Assembly: GCA_905235575.1 (NCBI GenBank)
Contig: CAJOLZ010000008.1
Span: 1 to 64,000, forward strand
Direction of reading: 5' to 3'
From: an uncultured Bacteroidaceae bacterium
GTDB taxonomy: Bacteria > Bacteroidota > Bacteroidia > Bacteroidales > Bacteroidaceae
DNA: 64,000 bases
A program made the translations under genes and the position numbers. Positions 1 to 7,937 of this stretch are shown here, piece after piece (position 1 is the stretch's first letter; the number at the start of each line of letters is the position of its first letter). The notes beneath the pieces are model-generated. The model saw only the letters and a list, made by a program, of their open reading frames with translations, did no database searches and had not been told where the DNA came from.

Positions 1-44
1 TCATGATACAATAACAGTTGTAGATATGTGCACTATTGCGACTG

Positions 45-52
45 CAAAGGTA
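45..52 (-). promoter_or_regulatory. -7 box of a gene leaving the left edge
   Basis: On the minus strand this reads TACCTTTG, a perfect Bacteroidota -7 element (TAnnTTTG). The minus strand then has an ATG at positions 4-2, so a gene probably starts here and runs off the window. Only its start codon is visible, so nothing can be said about its product. No clear -33 TTTG was seen. Confidence 0.5.
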
Positions 53-127
53 CAACGAAACTACAACTACTAAAACGTGTATTTCTACGGATGCTTACAT
101 TTCTCTGTAGATGAGTTTTTCGGGGGG

Positions 128-396
128 CGTGACGTGGTGTGCTGCTTGTCGCACCACACTGCGCAGGCTGTCGCAGCACGGTGCGTTTCTCTTCGATGCA
201 CGTTCACGACGGAATTTCGGGGCAGGGGAGGGGGAAATGTGAAAAATTGCAGTGCTGATAATCAGGCGCTTACAATCGCGCCGTTTCTGCCTCTTCACTC
301 CTGCGCAGCCAGCCTCATGCATTCTCACTCCTTCTCACGCCATTTTCCGAAGCCTCTCGGAGAGAATGCTGTTTTGCAATCTTCCGATTTCCTTAC
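128..396 (+). repeat. Composite intergenic repeat, copy R1 (269 bp)
   Basis: The left end is three units of a 14-bp near-palindrome at 22-bp period (128-141, 150-163, 172-185). Exactly 69 nt from the end of the last unit, at 254, is the box GCTGATAATCAGGCGCTTA. A TTCTCAC pair follows from 322, and the right end is AATCTTCCGATTTCCTTAC at 378-396. The distances match copy R8 (62673-62941) to the base. The element fills most of the gap between the left-edge gene and the amidase. No protein is supported here: open frames across it are by-products of its GC-rich units. Confidence 0.8.
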
Positions 397-475
397 ATTC
401 TTGTTTTTGTTTCCGTTAGCCGATGGAACATCTTCCCACTTATTCGTCCTCTCAAGGAGAAAAGCATCGATAAAT

Positions 476-506
476 TTTGCTTTTCGCTCGTTTTTCCGTA
501 CCTTTG
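476..506 (+). promoter_or_regulatory. Promoter of the amidase-MCE operon
   Basis: TTTG at 476-479, a 19-bp spacer and TACCTTTG at 499-506 match the Bacteroidota sigma-70 consensus. The ATG at 526 lies 19 nt beyond the -7 box, which gives a very short leader. Confidence 0.75.
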
Positions 507-525
507 CGGCATAAAACGAGCAGGG

Positions 526-1275
526 ATGAAGAAAATGCTTATCGTCGTAGTGGGCCTGATGCTCAGCCTGACCACCCAGGCCTTCACGCTGGTCATAGAC
601 GCCGGACACGGTGGTAAAGACCCGGGTGCCATCGGCCGCAAGTGCAAGGAAAAGGAAATCAACCTGGCCGTGGCCCTCGAACTGGGACGGCTGGTGACAC
701 AGAACTGCCCCGACGTGAAGGTGGTTTACACGCGCAAGACTGACACTTTCGTGGAACTGAACGAACGTGCCGACATTGCCAACAAGGCCAAGGCTGACCT
801 CTTCATAAGCATACATGTGAACAGTACCGCCGCAAAGGTGGGACCACAGGGCACCGAGATATATACGCTCGGAATGCACCGCGCTGCCGACAACCTCGAA
901 GTGGCCAAACGTGAGAACAGCGTGATCACCCTCGAGAGCAACTATGAGCAGCGCTACGAAGGATTCGACCCCAAAAGCAGTGAGAGCTACATCATCTTCG
1001 AACTGATGCAGGATAAGAACATGGAAAAGAGCGTCGCACTGGCCAAACAGATACAAAAGCAATTCCGCTCCACAGCCAAGCGCGTGGACAAAGGCGTGCA
1101 TCAGGCCGGATTTCTCGTTCTCAGAGCCACGGGAATGCCGAGCGCACTCGTAGAACTGGGCTATATCAACAATCCGACCGAGGAGCAGTACCTGGCCTCT
1201 ACCGCCGGACGTGCCGCTCTGGCAAAAAGCATCTATAACGGATTTGTCGCATACAAGAAAGCTAACGGAAAATAA
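526..1275 (+). CDS. N-acetylmuramoyl-L-alanine amidase (Amidase_3)
   Basis: This is a secreted zinc amidase that cuts the bond between N-acetylmuramic acid and the stem peptide, normally used in daughter-cell separation or wall turnover. Residues 1-19 form a signal peptide. The Amidase_3 domain follows at once: zinc ligands are His28 in DAGHGG, Glu42 in KEKE and His97 in SIHVNS, and the catalytic Glu is about residue 210 in VELGYINN. A helical insertion of about 80 residues sits between the third ligand and the catalytic Glu, as in AmiC-like enzymes where it blocks the active site. No LysM or SPOR wall-binding domain is visible. The start is set by the promoter just upstream. Six bases separate it from the MCE gene, so the two form an operon. 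Confidence 0.92.
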   Translation: MKKMLIVVVGLMLSLTTQAFTLVIDAGHGGKDPGAIGRKCKEKEINLAVALELGRLVTQNCPDVKVVYTRKTDTFVELNERADIANKAKADLFISIHVNSTAAKVGPQGTEIYTLGMHRAADNLEVAKRENSVITLESNYEQRYEGFDPKSSESYIIFELMQDKNMEKSVALAKQIQKQFRSTAKRVDKGVHQAGFLVLRATGMPSALVELGYINNPTEEQYLASTAGRAALAKSIYNGFVAYKKANGK

Positions 1276-1281
1276 GAAAAC

Positions 1282-2169
1282 ATGAAACTGAGCAAGGAAC
1301 TGAAGATAGGCGTCACGGGCGTGGTGGCCCTGGTTGTCCTCTTCATAGGCATCAACTTCCTGAAAGGAGTGAATCTCTTCTCGAACCAATCTACCTATTA
1401 TATACGTTTCAGCAACGCCAAGGCGCTCAGCAAGAGCAGCACGGTATATGCCGACGGCATCAACGTGGGCATCGTGAGTGGTGTCCTCTACGACTACCGC
1501 CGTCCCGGCGAAGTGTTCGTGCAGATTGCCGTGGACCACAAACTGCGCATACCCAAGGGCAGCACGGCGCAACTGGACGAAGCCATGCTGGGCGGATGCA
1601 CGCTCAACCTGCTGCTGGCAACCAACCTGCAGGAGGCATATCACCCGGGCGACACCATTCCGGGCTCTGATGCTACCGGGCTGATGGCGAAAGCTGCCGA
1701 CATGGTGCCACAGCTCGAGGGCGTGGTGGCAAAACTCGACACGCTGCTCGCCTCGCTCAATAAACTGGCCACCGACTCCAGTCTGCCTCTCATCATGCAG
1801 AACACCGAAGGTGTCACCGCCAACCTCAACCGCAGCACCGTACAGCTCAACCATCTGCTCGAGAAAGACATACCACTGATGGCTAACACCTTCACCAAGG
1901 CCGGAGAAAACGTCGTGACACTCACCGACCGCCTCAACCAGCTGCAGATGCAGACCACGCTCGACAGCCTGAACAACGCCATTTCGAGCATGCACCAGCT
2001 GATGACTCAGGTTCAGAGCACCGACGGAACACTGGGCCTCATGATGAACGACCCGCAGATTTACAACAACCTGAACCATACAATTCAGAGCGCAGACAGC
2101 CTGATGAACGACCTCAAGAATCATCCCAAACGATACGTTCACTTCTCTGTCTTCGGAAAAAAACAGTGA
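1282..2169 (+). CDS. MlaD/MCE family lipid-transport protein
   Basis: This is a single-MCE-domain protein of 295 residues. One N-terminal transmembrane helix (about 9-28) anchors it in the inner membrane, the MCE domain spans about 38-115, and a long helical region (about 130-280) follows. MCE proteins are the periplasmic substrate-binding parts of ABC systems that move phospholipids between inner and outer membranes. The permease and ATPase (MlaE/MlaF) are not in this window. It is co-transcribed with the amidase. The pairing of wall and envelope-lipid functions is seen; a joint role in envelope maintenance is inferred. Confidence 0.88.
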   Translation: MKLSKELKIGVTGVVALVVLFIGINFLKGVNLFSNQSTYYIRFSNAKALSKSSTVYADGINVGIVSGVLYDYRRPGEVFVQIAVDHKLRIPKGSTAQLDEAMLGGCTLNLLLATNLQEAYHPGDTIPGSDATGLMAKAADMVPQLEGVVAKLDTLLASLNKLATDSSLPLIMQNTEGVTANLNRSTVQLNHLLEKDIPLMANTFTKAGENVVTLTDRLNQLQMQTTLDSLNNAISSMHQLMTQVQSTDGTLGLMMNDPQIYNNLNHTIQSADSLMNDLKNHPKRYVHFSVFGKKQ

Positions 2170-2448
2170 AACACCTCTATTTGAATTTCATCTAAATTAA
2201 CGCAGCCTAAAGTCTCATCGTAACAGAGAGCCGATAAATAGGTTATTTAACGAAAGTTAACAGCCCTCGAGACGCATTGCACAACGCATTCGGCGTAAAT
2301 CCATAAGAATTTGATATATAGCATAATAGCTATATTTTGAGACCCAATAAAAAGTCTGTTTTTGCACCTCATCGCCGAGAAATTGTAATACAGACATTTA
2401 GCACAAAATAGGGCATGATTTTGCCCTTCCCGACCAACTAAAAATTAT
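2170..2448. other. Gap upstream of dnaA, examined for an origin
   Basis: With the promoter that follows, this gap is 365 bp. I looked for TTATCCACA-type DnaA boxes and saw none, and there is no AT-rich 13-mer cluster. Several short hairpins occur, for example around 2325-2345 and 2412-2430. They lie upstream of the dnaA promoter, so they are not in its leader. No gene is supported. Confidence 0.4.
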
Positions 2449-2479
2449 TTTGTAGAATCAGAAAAAGTGCATACCTTTG
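2449..2479 (+). promoter_or_regulatory. dnaA promoter
   Basis: TTTG at 2449-2452, 19 bp, then TACCTTTG at 2472-2479. The leader to the ATG at 2535 would be about 50 nt. No DnaA box overlaps the promoter, so autoregulation by DnaA is not apparent from sequence. Confidence 0.75.
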
Positions 2480-2534
2480 CCGAGCAAAAAGGGATTAAAA
2501 AGACCTTAAAACCGTAACTTGTAAACACTCATAG

Positions 2535-3941
2535 ATGGCAGAAAACCCACATATATTGTGGCAACGTTGCCTGGAGATTTTCCGCAGCAACGTAAATGGA
2601 CAGCAGTTCCAGACATGGTTCGTGCCGATGAAGTTCAAGTCGTACGATTCGCAGAGGAATCAGCTCACGGTATACGTACCCACGCAATTCTTCTTCGAAT
2701 ATATCGAGGCGAACTTCCGGAAACTGATATGTCTGGCCATCTATCGTGTCTTCGGTGCCGAAACACGTCTCGTGTACGAAGTTGAGGTGGCCAGTCGCGA
2801 AACAGTGCGCATGGAGAGCGACAACGTGCCCGTGGAGCAGGATAAACCGTCGGCTACACCAGCCAACAAGGCTCCGAGCACATTGCAGGCCGTGGGACAG
2901 CCGCAGGATCTGGACTCGCACCTGAACGTAAACCAGAACTTCGCAAACTTCATCGAAGGTACGAGCAACAAGCTGCCGCGAAGTGTTGGTCAGGCCATCG
3001 CCGAGAATCCCAGTCAGCAAGTTTTCAATCCATTGTTTATATATGGTCCGAGTGGTGTCGGAAAGACTCATCTTGTGAATGCCATCGGTACGCGACTGAA
3101 GGAACTGCATCCAGAGAAGCGTGTGCTCTACCTAAGCGCAAACCTCTTCCAGGTACAGTATACCGACTCGGTGCGTCACAATACGTTCAACGACTTCATG
3201 CACTTCTATCAGAGCATCGACGTGCTCATCATGGACGACATACAGGAGTTGATGGGCGTGACCAGAACGCAGTACGCCTTCTTCCACATCTTTAACCATC
3301 TGCGTCAGAACGGGCGCCAGATAATATTGACGAGTGACCGTCCGCCAGTGGCACTGCAGGGAATGGAAGACCGACTGATAACCCGCTTCAAGTGCGGACT
3401 GCTGGCCGAACTGGAACGCCCCGAGGAAGAATTGCGCCGCAATATATTAGAGAGCAAAATCAAGCACGATGGTTTGAACATACCACGCGACGTCGTCGAA
3501 TATATCTCGTCGAATGTGTCGGACAGCGTGCGTGAACTGGAGGGCGTCATCCACAGTCTGTTGGCATACTCGGTGGTCTACAACCGCAATGTCGACCTGG
3601 AGCTGGCTCAGCGCGTGATGCGCAACAATGTGCGCTCGGAGCAGAAGGCGCTCACTATGGACCAGATTATAGAATGTACGTGCGAGTACTGTCACATCAG
3701 TCAGGCCGATGTCTATGGCAAGAGTCGCAAGGCAAACATCGTGCTGGCACGACAACTGAGCATGTACTTTGCACAGCACCTGACGAAACTCACCACAAGC
3801 AGGATAGGCACACTCGTGGGAAACCGAAACCACGCCACCGTAATACATAGTGTGAAAACTATTGAGAATCGACTGAAAACCGACCAAGAGTTCCGCAAAA
3901 ACGTGGAGGAATTGGAGAATAAGCTGAAGCAAAGGACATGA
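2535..3941 (+). CDS. dnaA: Chromosomal replication initiator DnaA
   Basis: DnaA binds origin boxes, forms an ATP-dependent filament and opens the duplex. All four domains are visible: domain I (about 1-85), a variable linker (about 90-130), the AAA+ ATPase with Walker A GPSGVGKT (171-178) and Walker B IMDDIQ (about 232-237), and the C-terminal helix-turn-helix DNA-binding domain (about 375-468) with the signature around VGNRNHATVIHS. The length of 468 residues is usual. Its stop overlaps the start of the next gene (ATGA at 3938-3941), so the nitroreductase fusion is translationally coupled to it. Confidence 0.97.
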   Translation: MAENPHILWQRCLEIFRSNVNGQQFQTWFVPMKFKSYDSQRNQLTVYVPTQFFFEYIEANFRKLICLAIYRVFGAETRLVYEVEVASRETVRMESDNVPVEQDKPSATPANKAPSTLQAVGQPQDLDSHLNVNQNFANFIEGTSNKLPRSVGQAIAENPSQQVFNPLFIYGPSGVGKTHLVNAIGTRLKELHPEKRVLYLSANLFQVQYTDSVRHNTFNDFMHFYQSIDVLIMDDIQELMGVTRTQYAFFHIFNHLRQNGRQIILTSDRPPVALQGMEDRLITRFKCGLLAELERPEEELRRNILESKIKHDGLNIPRDVVEYISSNVSDSVRELEGVIHSLLAYSVVYNRNVDLELAQRVMRNNVRSEQKALTMDQIIECTCEYCHISQADVYGKSRKANIVLARQLSMYFAQHLTKLTTSRIGTLVGNRNHATVIHSVKTIENRLKTDQEFRKNVEELENKLKQRT

Positions 3942-5188
3942 ACCTGAAAACACGAAAAACCATCCGAAAGTACACACAGCAGCCCATCACCGATGAGCTG
4001 CTGAATCGGTTATTAACAGAGGCAGCCCGCACACAGACGATGGGCAATCTGCAGTTGTACAGTGTCGTGGTAACACGCGATGCTGAGATGAAGCAACGTC
4101 TGGCTCCGGCTCATTTCAACCAGCCGATGGTCACTGAAGCCCCCGTCGTGCTGACCATCTGTGCCGACTTTCGTCGCACCAGCGACTGGTGTGCCCAGCG
4201 CGAGGCTACACCAGGCTACGACAATATGTTCGGCTTCCTGAACGCAGCTACTGACGCACTGCTCTACACGCAGACGTTCTGTTGCCTGGCTGAGGAGATT
4301 GGACTGGGACTGTGTTACTTGGGAACGAGCATCTATCAGCCTCAAGCCATCATCGAAGCACTCCACTTGCCGCAACTGGTGTTCCCCGTGGCAACGCTCA
4401 CCGTGGGATGGCCTGCAGAGAATCCGGAACAGACCGAACGTCTGCCCTTGGAAGCTTTCGTGCATCAGGAGACCTATCAGGCCAATACGCCTGAGCGAAT
4501 AGATGCGTTATATCAGGAGAAGGAAGCCTTCCCGACCAATCAGAAATTCGTTGAGGAGAACAACAAGCAAACACTTGCGCAACTGGTTACCGACATCCGA
4601 TATACAAAGAAAGATTTCGAAGCGATGTCGCAAAACCTATTCAGTGCTCTGCATCAACAAGGATTCCTCAAGGATACAGACCTGACGAGTTCGATACTGC
4701 CCATGATAGAAACACGTCCCGAGGTGCTCGATTGTGACGTGGTACGATTCCAAAACCAGAAAGAGAAGTGGGTTGCTTTCGTCGGATTGATGAATAATAA
4801 CCCTTACGAGATATTCACGGGCCTGATGGACGACGAAGAGGGTATCTCGCTGCCAAAGAGCGTAACCACTGGTCGCATCATCAAGCACATAGACCGTGAC
4901 GGACGTAAACGCTACGATTTCCAGTTCGAGAACAAACGTGGTTACAAGACTACGGTGGAAGGATTGAGCGAGAAGTTCAATCCTGAGTATTGGAACTATG
5001 CAAAGCTGATCAGTGGTGTGCTGCGTTATCGTATGCCGTTGGACAATGTCATTCGTCTTGTGGGTTCGCTTCAATTGGATGGAGACAGCATCAATTCCTG
5101 GAAGACCGGTGTGGCACGAGCCTTGAAGAAGTATATCCCCGGTGCAGCCCCTGAGCCGTCTGAAATCACCAACGACGAGGATAATTGA
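3938..5188 (+). CDS. Nitroreductase fused to a class II RNR-like C-terminal domain
   Basis: Residues 1 to about 235 are an FMN-dependent nitroreductase-fold NAD(P)H oxidoreductase of the NfsA type (RKTIRKY start, mid-domain GLGLCYLGTS, end LVTDIRYTKKDFEAMS). Such proteins usually stop there, at about 235-250 residues. Here the frame continues without a break for about 180 more. Part of that extension (about 265-400: VVRFQNQKEKWVAFVG, NPYEIFTG, GYKTTVEGLSEKF, WNYAKLISGVLRYRMP, INSWKTGVARALKKYIP) resembles, from memory, the C-terminal tail of Bacteroidota adenosylcobalamin-dependent ribonucleotide reductases. The reductase catalytic barrel is absent, and so is the usual cysteine-rich end. It may have formed by deletion between adjacent genes, or it may be a purposeful fusion. 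The nitroreductase call is firm; the origin of the tail needs a database search. Confidence 0.75.
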   Translation: MNLKTRKTIRKYTQQPITDELLNRLLTEAARTQTMGNLQLYSVVVTRDAEMKQRLAPAHFNQPMVTEAPVVLTICADFRRTSDWCAQREATPGYDNMFGFLNAATDALLYTQTFCCLAEEIGLGLCYLGTSIYQPQAIIEALHLPQLVFPVATLTVGWPAENPEQTERLPLEAFVHQETYQANTPERIDALYQEKEAFPTNQKFVEENNKQTLAQLVTDIRYTKKDFEAMSQNLFSALHQQGFLKDTDLTSSILPMIETRPEVLDCDVVRFQNQKEKWVAFVGLMNNNPYEIFTGLMDDEEGISLPKSVTTGRIIKHIDRDGRKRYDFQFENKRGYKTTVEGLSEKFNPEYWNYAKLISGVLRYRMPLDNVIRLVGSLQLDGDSINSWKTGVARALKKYIPGAAPEPSEITNDEDN

Positions 5189-5192
5189 GTTT

Positions 5193-5555
5193 ATGACGAT
5201 GGATATCCACATCACACGTTTGCGTCTCCGTGGTTATCATGGAGTGATGCCGCAGGAACGGATTGTGGGTGCAGACTTTTTGATTACGCTGCAGGCAACT
5301 GTCGAAGTTGATGAACAATCCATAGAGCAGGACGCTTTGCTGGGGACCGTAAGCTATGCGGACATCGTGGAAGTCATCAAGCAAGAGATGGACACTCCAT
5401 CGAATCTTCTGGAGAATCTCGCAATGCGCATCGGGCGTCACTTGCTCCGTGACTTTTCGCGTATCAAATATCTCACCCTGCAGGTAGAGAAGGAGAATCC
5501 TCCAATTGGCGTTATTGCCGAAGGAATCGGAGTAAGCATTACCCTCTCACGATAA
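5193..5555 (+). CDS. folB: Dihydroneopterin aldolase
   Basis: FolB converts 7,8-dihydroneopterin to 6-hydroxymethyl-7,8-dihydropterin and glycolaldehyde in folate synthesis. The 120-residue protein has the family length and pattern: RLRGYHGVMPQER near the start, the VSYADIVEVI segment, LLENLAMRIG with the catalytic-region Glu, and LQVEKENPPI near the end. The ATG at 5193 is chosen because an upstream in-frame start would lie inside the preceding gene. An alternative start is two codons later at 5199. It lies 4 nt after the nitroreductase fusion and is probably co-transcribed with dnaA. Confidence 0.9.
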   Translation: MTMDIHITRLRLRGYHGVMPQERIVGADFLITLQATVEVDEQSIEQDALLGTVSYADIVEVIKQEMDTPSNLLENLAMRIGRHLLRDFSRIKYLTLQVEKENPPIGVIAEGIGVSITLSR

Positions 5556-5616
5556 AAGCATTTTTTTATTCTGTATCGTTTCCTGCTCTTTTTGCACTTT
5601 TGAAATAAATTCTTAG

Positions 5617-5647
5617 TCCCGACTGAACATTTAGTCGGGATTTTTTT
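5617..5647 (+). terminator. Rho-independent terminator after folB
   Basis: Perfect 8-bp stem TCCCGACT / AGTCGGGA (5617-5624 and 5633-5640) with an 8-nt loop, followed at once by seven T. It ends the dnaA-folB transcription unit. Confidence 0.9.
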
Positions 5648-5648
5648 G

Positions 5649-5656
5649 TAAATTTG
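5649..5656 (+). promoter_or_regulatory. -7 box of the oad operon
   Basis: TAAATTTG matches TAnnTTTG and sits 2 nt after the folB terminator. The -33 region would fall inside the terminator, where only ATTTA is found, so the promoter is weak by consensus. The ATG of oadG is 43 nt downstream. Confidence 0.45.
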
Positions 5657-5699
5657 TGCCAAATTTTGTTTTCAGACATTATTTTAGGTAACAAAAAGT

Positions 5700-5954
5700 A
5701 TGGAAAATATTGGTTTAGGCCTCGAGCTTATGGTAGTAGGAATGAGTACGGTGTTTCTCATCCTGCTGATTGTTATTTATGGAGGAAAATTACTGATTCG
5801 CGTTGTCAACAAAGTTGCGCCCGAGGAAGAAGTATCGCCCAAGAAAGCTCCGGCAGCAGCTCCCATCGACTCTCAGACGATGAGTGTACTGCAGGAAGTG
5901 GTAAAACAGCTGACGGGTGGCCGTGGACATGTGGCCGACGCTAAGAAGGTTTGA
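5700..5954 (+). CDS. oadG: Oxaloacetate decarboxylase gamma subunit (OadG family)
   Basis: An 84-residue protein with one N-terminal transmembrane helix (about 5-30, rich in V, L and I) followed by a charged, Ala/Pro-rich cytoplasmic tail. This is the usual form of OadG/MmdD subunits, which hold the carboxyltransferase (alpha) and the membrane decarboxylase (beta) together. Identification rests on this form and on being first in an operon with both partners. The substrate could be oxaloacetate or methylmalonyl-CoA; the alpha subunit points to oxaloacetate. Confidence 0.85.
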   Translation: MENIGLGLELMVVGMSTVFLILLIVIYGGKLLIRVVNKVAPEEEVSPKKAPAAAPIDSQTMSVLQEVVKQLTGGRGHVADAKKV

Positions 5955-5990
5955 AGTTTCAGAGTTTAAGGTTTAATGAGAATTCATAAG

Positions 5991-7835
5991 ATGAAAAGAG
6001 AAGTTAAGTTTAGTCTGGTATTCCGCGACATGTGGCAGAGTGCCGGCAAGTATCAGCCAAGGGTAGACCAGTTAGTAAAGGTTGCACCTGCCATCATACG
6101 CATGGGATGTTTTGACCGCGTGGAGACCAATGGTGGCGGCTTTGAACAGGTTAACCTGCTTTATGGCGAGAACCCCAATATCAGTGTGCGTCAGTGGACA
6201 AAGCCTTTTCACGAGGCCGGCATACAGACCCACATGCTCGACCGTGCACTCAACGGCCTGCGTATGAGCCCCTGTCCTAAGGATCTGCGCAAACTCTTCT
6301 ATAAGGTAAAAAAGGCTCAGGGCACCGATATCACCCGTATCTTCTGTGGACTGAACGATCCTCGCAACGTGATTCCTTCCATACAATATGCCAAAGAGGC
6401 TGGCATGATTGCGCAGGCAGCACTGTGCATCACACACAGCCCCATCCACACGGTGGAATACTACGTGGGTCTGGCAAAGCAGTTTATTGAAGCTGGTGCA
6501 GAGGAAATCTGTCTGAAAGACATGGCTGGCATTGGACGTCCTGTTTCCCTCGGTAAGATTGTGGCCGGCATCAAGGCTATCGCTCCGGACATCATTATCC
6601 AGTACCACAGCCATGCCGGTCCTGGCTTCAACATGGCTTCCATCCTGGAGGTGTGCGAAGCAGGATGCGACTATGTGGACACCGGTATGTCGCCCCTTTC
6701 GTGGGGAACCGGCCATGCCGACATCATTGCCGTGCAGGAAATGCTCAAGGATGCTGGATTCCAGGTGAAGGAAATAAATATGGAAGCCTACATGGAAGTC
6801 CGCACTCAGATTCGCGAAATGATGGACGACTTCCTCGGATACTACATTCCCAAACTGAATCATATTAACAACTCGCTGCTCGTCAAGCCCGGTCTGCCTG
6901 GTGGTATGATGGGTTCACTGATGACCGACCTTGAGGATAACCTTAAGAGTCTCAACAAGTGGAAGCAGAAGAACAACCAGCCCGAACTTACTACCGACCA
7001 GTTGCTCGTCAAGCTATTCGACGAGGTGGCATACGTGTGGCCCAAGGTGGGTTATCCTTGCCTCGTGACTCCGTTCAGCCAGTATGTGAAGAACCTTGCT
7101 TTGATGAACGTCATTCAGATGGAAAAAGGCAAGGAACGCTGGAGCATGATAGCCGACAACATCTGGGATATGATTCTGGGCAAGAGCGGACAGTTGCCTG
7201 GTCCCGTGGCCCCCGAATTGGTACAAATGGCCAAGGAGCAGGGACGTGAGTTCGAGACTAACGACCCGCAGAGCTACTATCCCGATGACCTGGAGGACTA
7301 CAAGAAGAAGATGCAGGAGAACGGTTGGCCGTTGGGTGAGGACAACGAGGAGCTCTTCGAATACTCGATGCACCCGTCGCAGTACGAGGCATATAAGAGC
7401 GGAAAGGCTAAGGCAGACTTTGAGAAAGACTTAGCTGAGCGTAAGGCTAAGAAGAATGCTCATGGTGCACCTGCCGACCTGCCAAAGAGCATCACCGTTT
7501 CTGTGAACGGACAGAACTATCTGGTGAACATTGCTTATGGCAACGAGACTCCTGCTGCCACCGCTGCACAGCCTGCTGCAGCTGTTCCTGCTGGCGAAGG
7601 CGAGGACATCCTTGCTCCGCTCGAGGGCAAGTTCTATCGTGTGAAGGATGCACAGGAGACACCGAAGCAGGTGGGTGACGAAGTGAAGACTGGCGACGTG
7701 ATTGGATACATCGAGGCCATGAAGACCTACAATGCCATCCGTGCCGACTTCGACGGCGTGCTCGCTGCCATACTGGTGAACAGCGGCGATAGTGTTGAGG
7801 AGGACGATCCCATCATGAAGATTGCCCGCAAGTAG
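5991..7835 (+). CDS. oadA: Oxaloacetate decarboxylase alpha subunit (biotin-containing)
   Basis: The alpha subunit moves the carboxyl group of oxaloacetate to biotin, which carries it to OadB. Residues 1 to about 300 form the HMGL-like carboxyltransferase barrel (FRDMWQS near the start, metal-site HSHAGPG around 210), then comes the conserved carboxyltransferase domain. A Pro/Ala-rich hinge (about 520-545) leads to the biotinyl domain, with the biotinylated Lys in EAMKT about 30 residues before the end. I start at MKREVKFSL, five codons after an upstream in-frame ATG at 5976, because family members begin there. The usual RDAHQS motif reads RDMWQS, as I recall from other Bacteroidota. Confidence 0.93.
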   Translation: MKREVKFSLVFRDMWQSAGKYQPRVDQLVKVAPAIIRMGCFDRVETNGGGFEQVNLLYGENPNISVRQWTKPFHEAGIQTHMLDRALNGLRMSPCPKDLRKLFYKVKKAQGTDITRIFCGLNDPRNVIPSIQYAKEAGMIAQAALCITHSPIHTVEYYVGLAKQFIEAGAEEICLKDMAGIGRPVSLGKIVAGIKAIAPDIIIQYHSHAGPGFNMASILEVCEAGCDYVDTGMSPLSWGTGHADIIAVQEMLKDAGFQVKEINMEAYMEVRTQIREMMDDFLGYYIPKLNHINNSLLVKPGLPGGMMGSLMTDLEDNLKSLNKWKQKNNQPELTTDQLLVKLFDEVAYVWPKVGYPCLVTPFSQYVKNLALMNVIQMEKGKERWSMIADNIWDMILGKSGQLPGPVAPELVQMAKEQGREFETNDPQSYYPDDLEDYKKKMQENGWPLGEDNEELFEYSMHPSQYEAYKSGKAKADFEKDLAERKAKKNAHGAPADLPKSITVSVNGQNYLVNIAYGNETPAATAAQPAAAVPAGEGEDILAPLEGKFYRVKDAQETPKQVGDEVKTGDVIGYIEAMKTYNAIRADFDGVLAAILVNSGDSVEEDDPIMKIARK

Positions 7836-7937
7836 GAGCATTTCGACCTTGCCGGACGGCGCTGTCGGAATTGTATCCGCATTGCCGTGGCAAGAAAATG
7901 TGCATTGAATGTGAAATCGGTATAAATCCTTTCGAAC

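Noticed and set aside
77-514. Open frame of about 145 codons before the amidase
   Set aside because: It runs through composite repeat R1 and over the amidase promoter. Its residues recur in other copies only because the repeat recurs.
325-2142. Long open frame of about 600 codons opposite the amidase and MCE genes
   Set aside because: It is antisense to two clear protein families and has Cys/His/Val-rich composition typical of the shadow of high-GC third-position coding sequence.
2170-2534. Replication origin upstream of dnaA
   Set aside because: No DnaA-box-like 9-mers or AT-rich unwinding repeats were seen. In Bacteroidota the origin is often not next to dnaA. GC-skew over the genome would decide.
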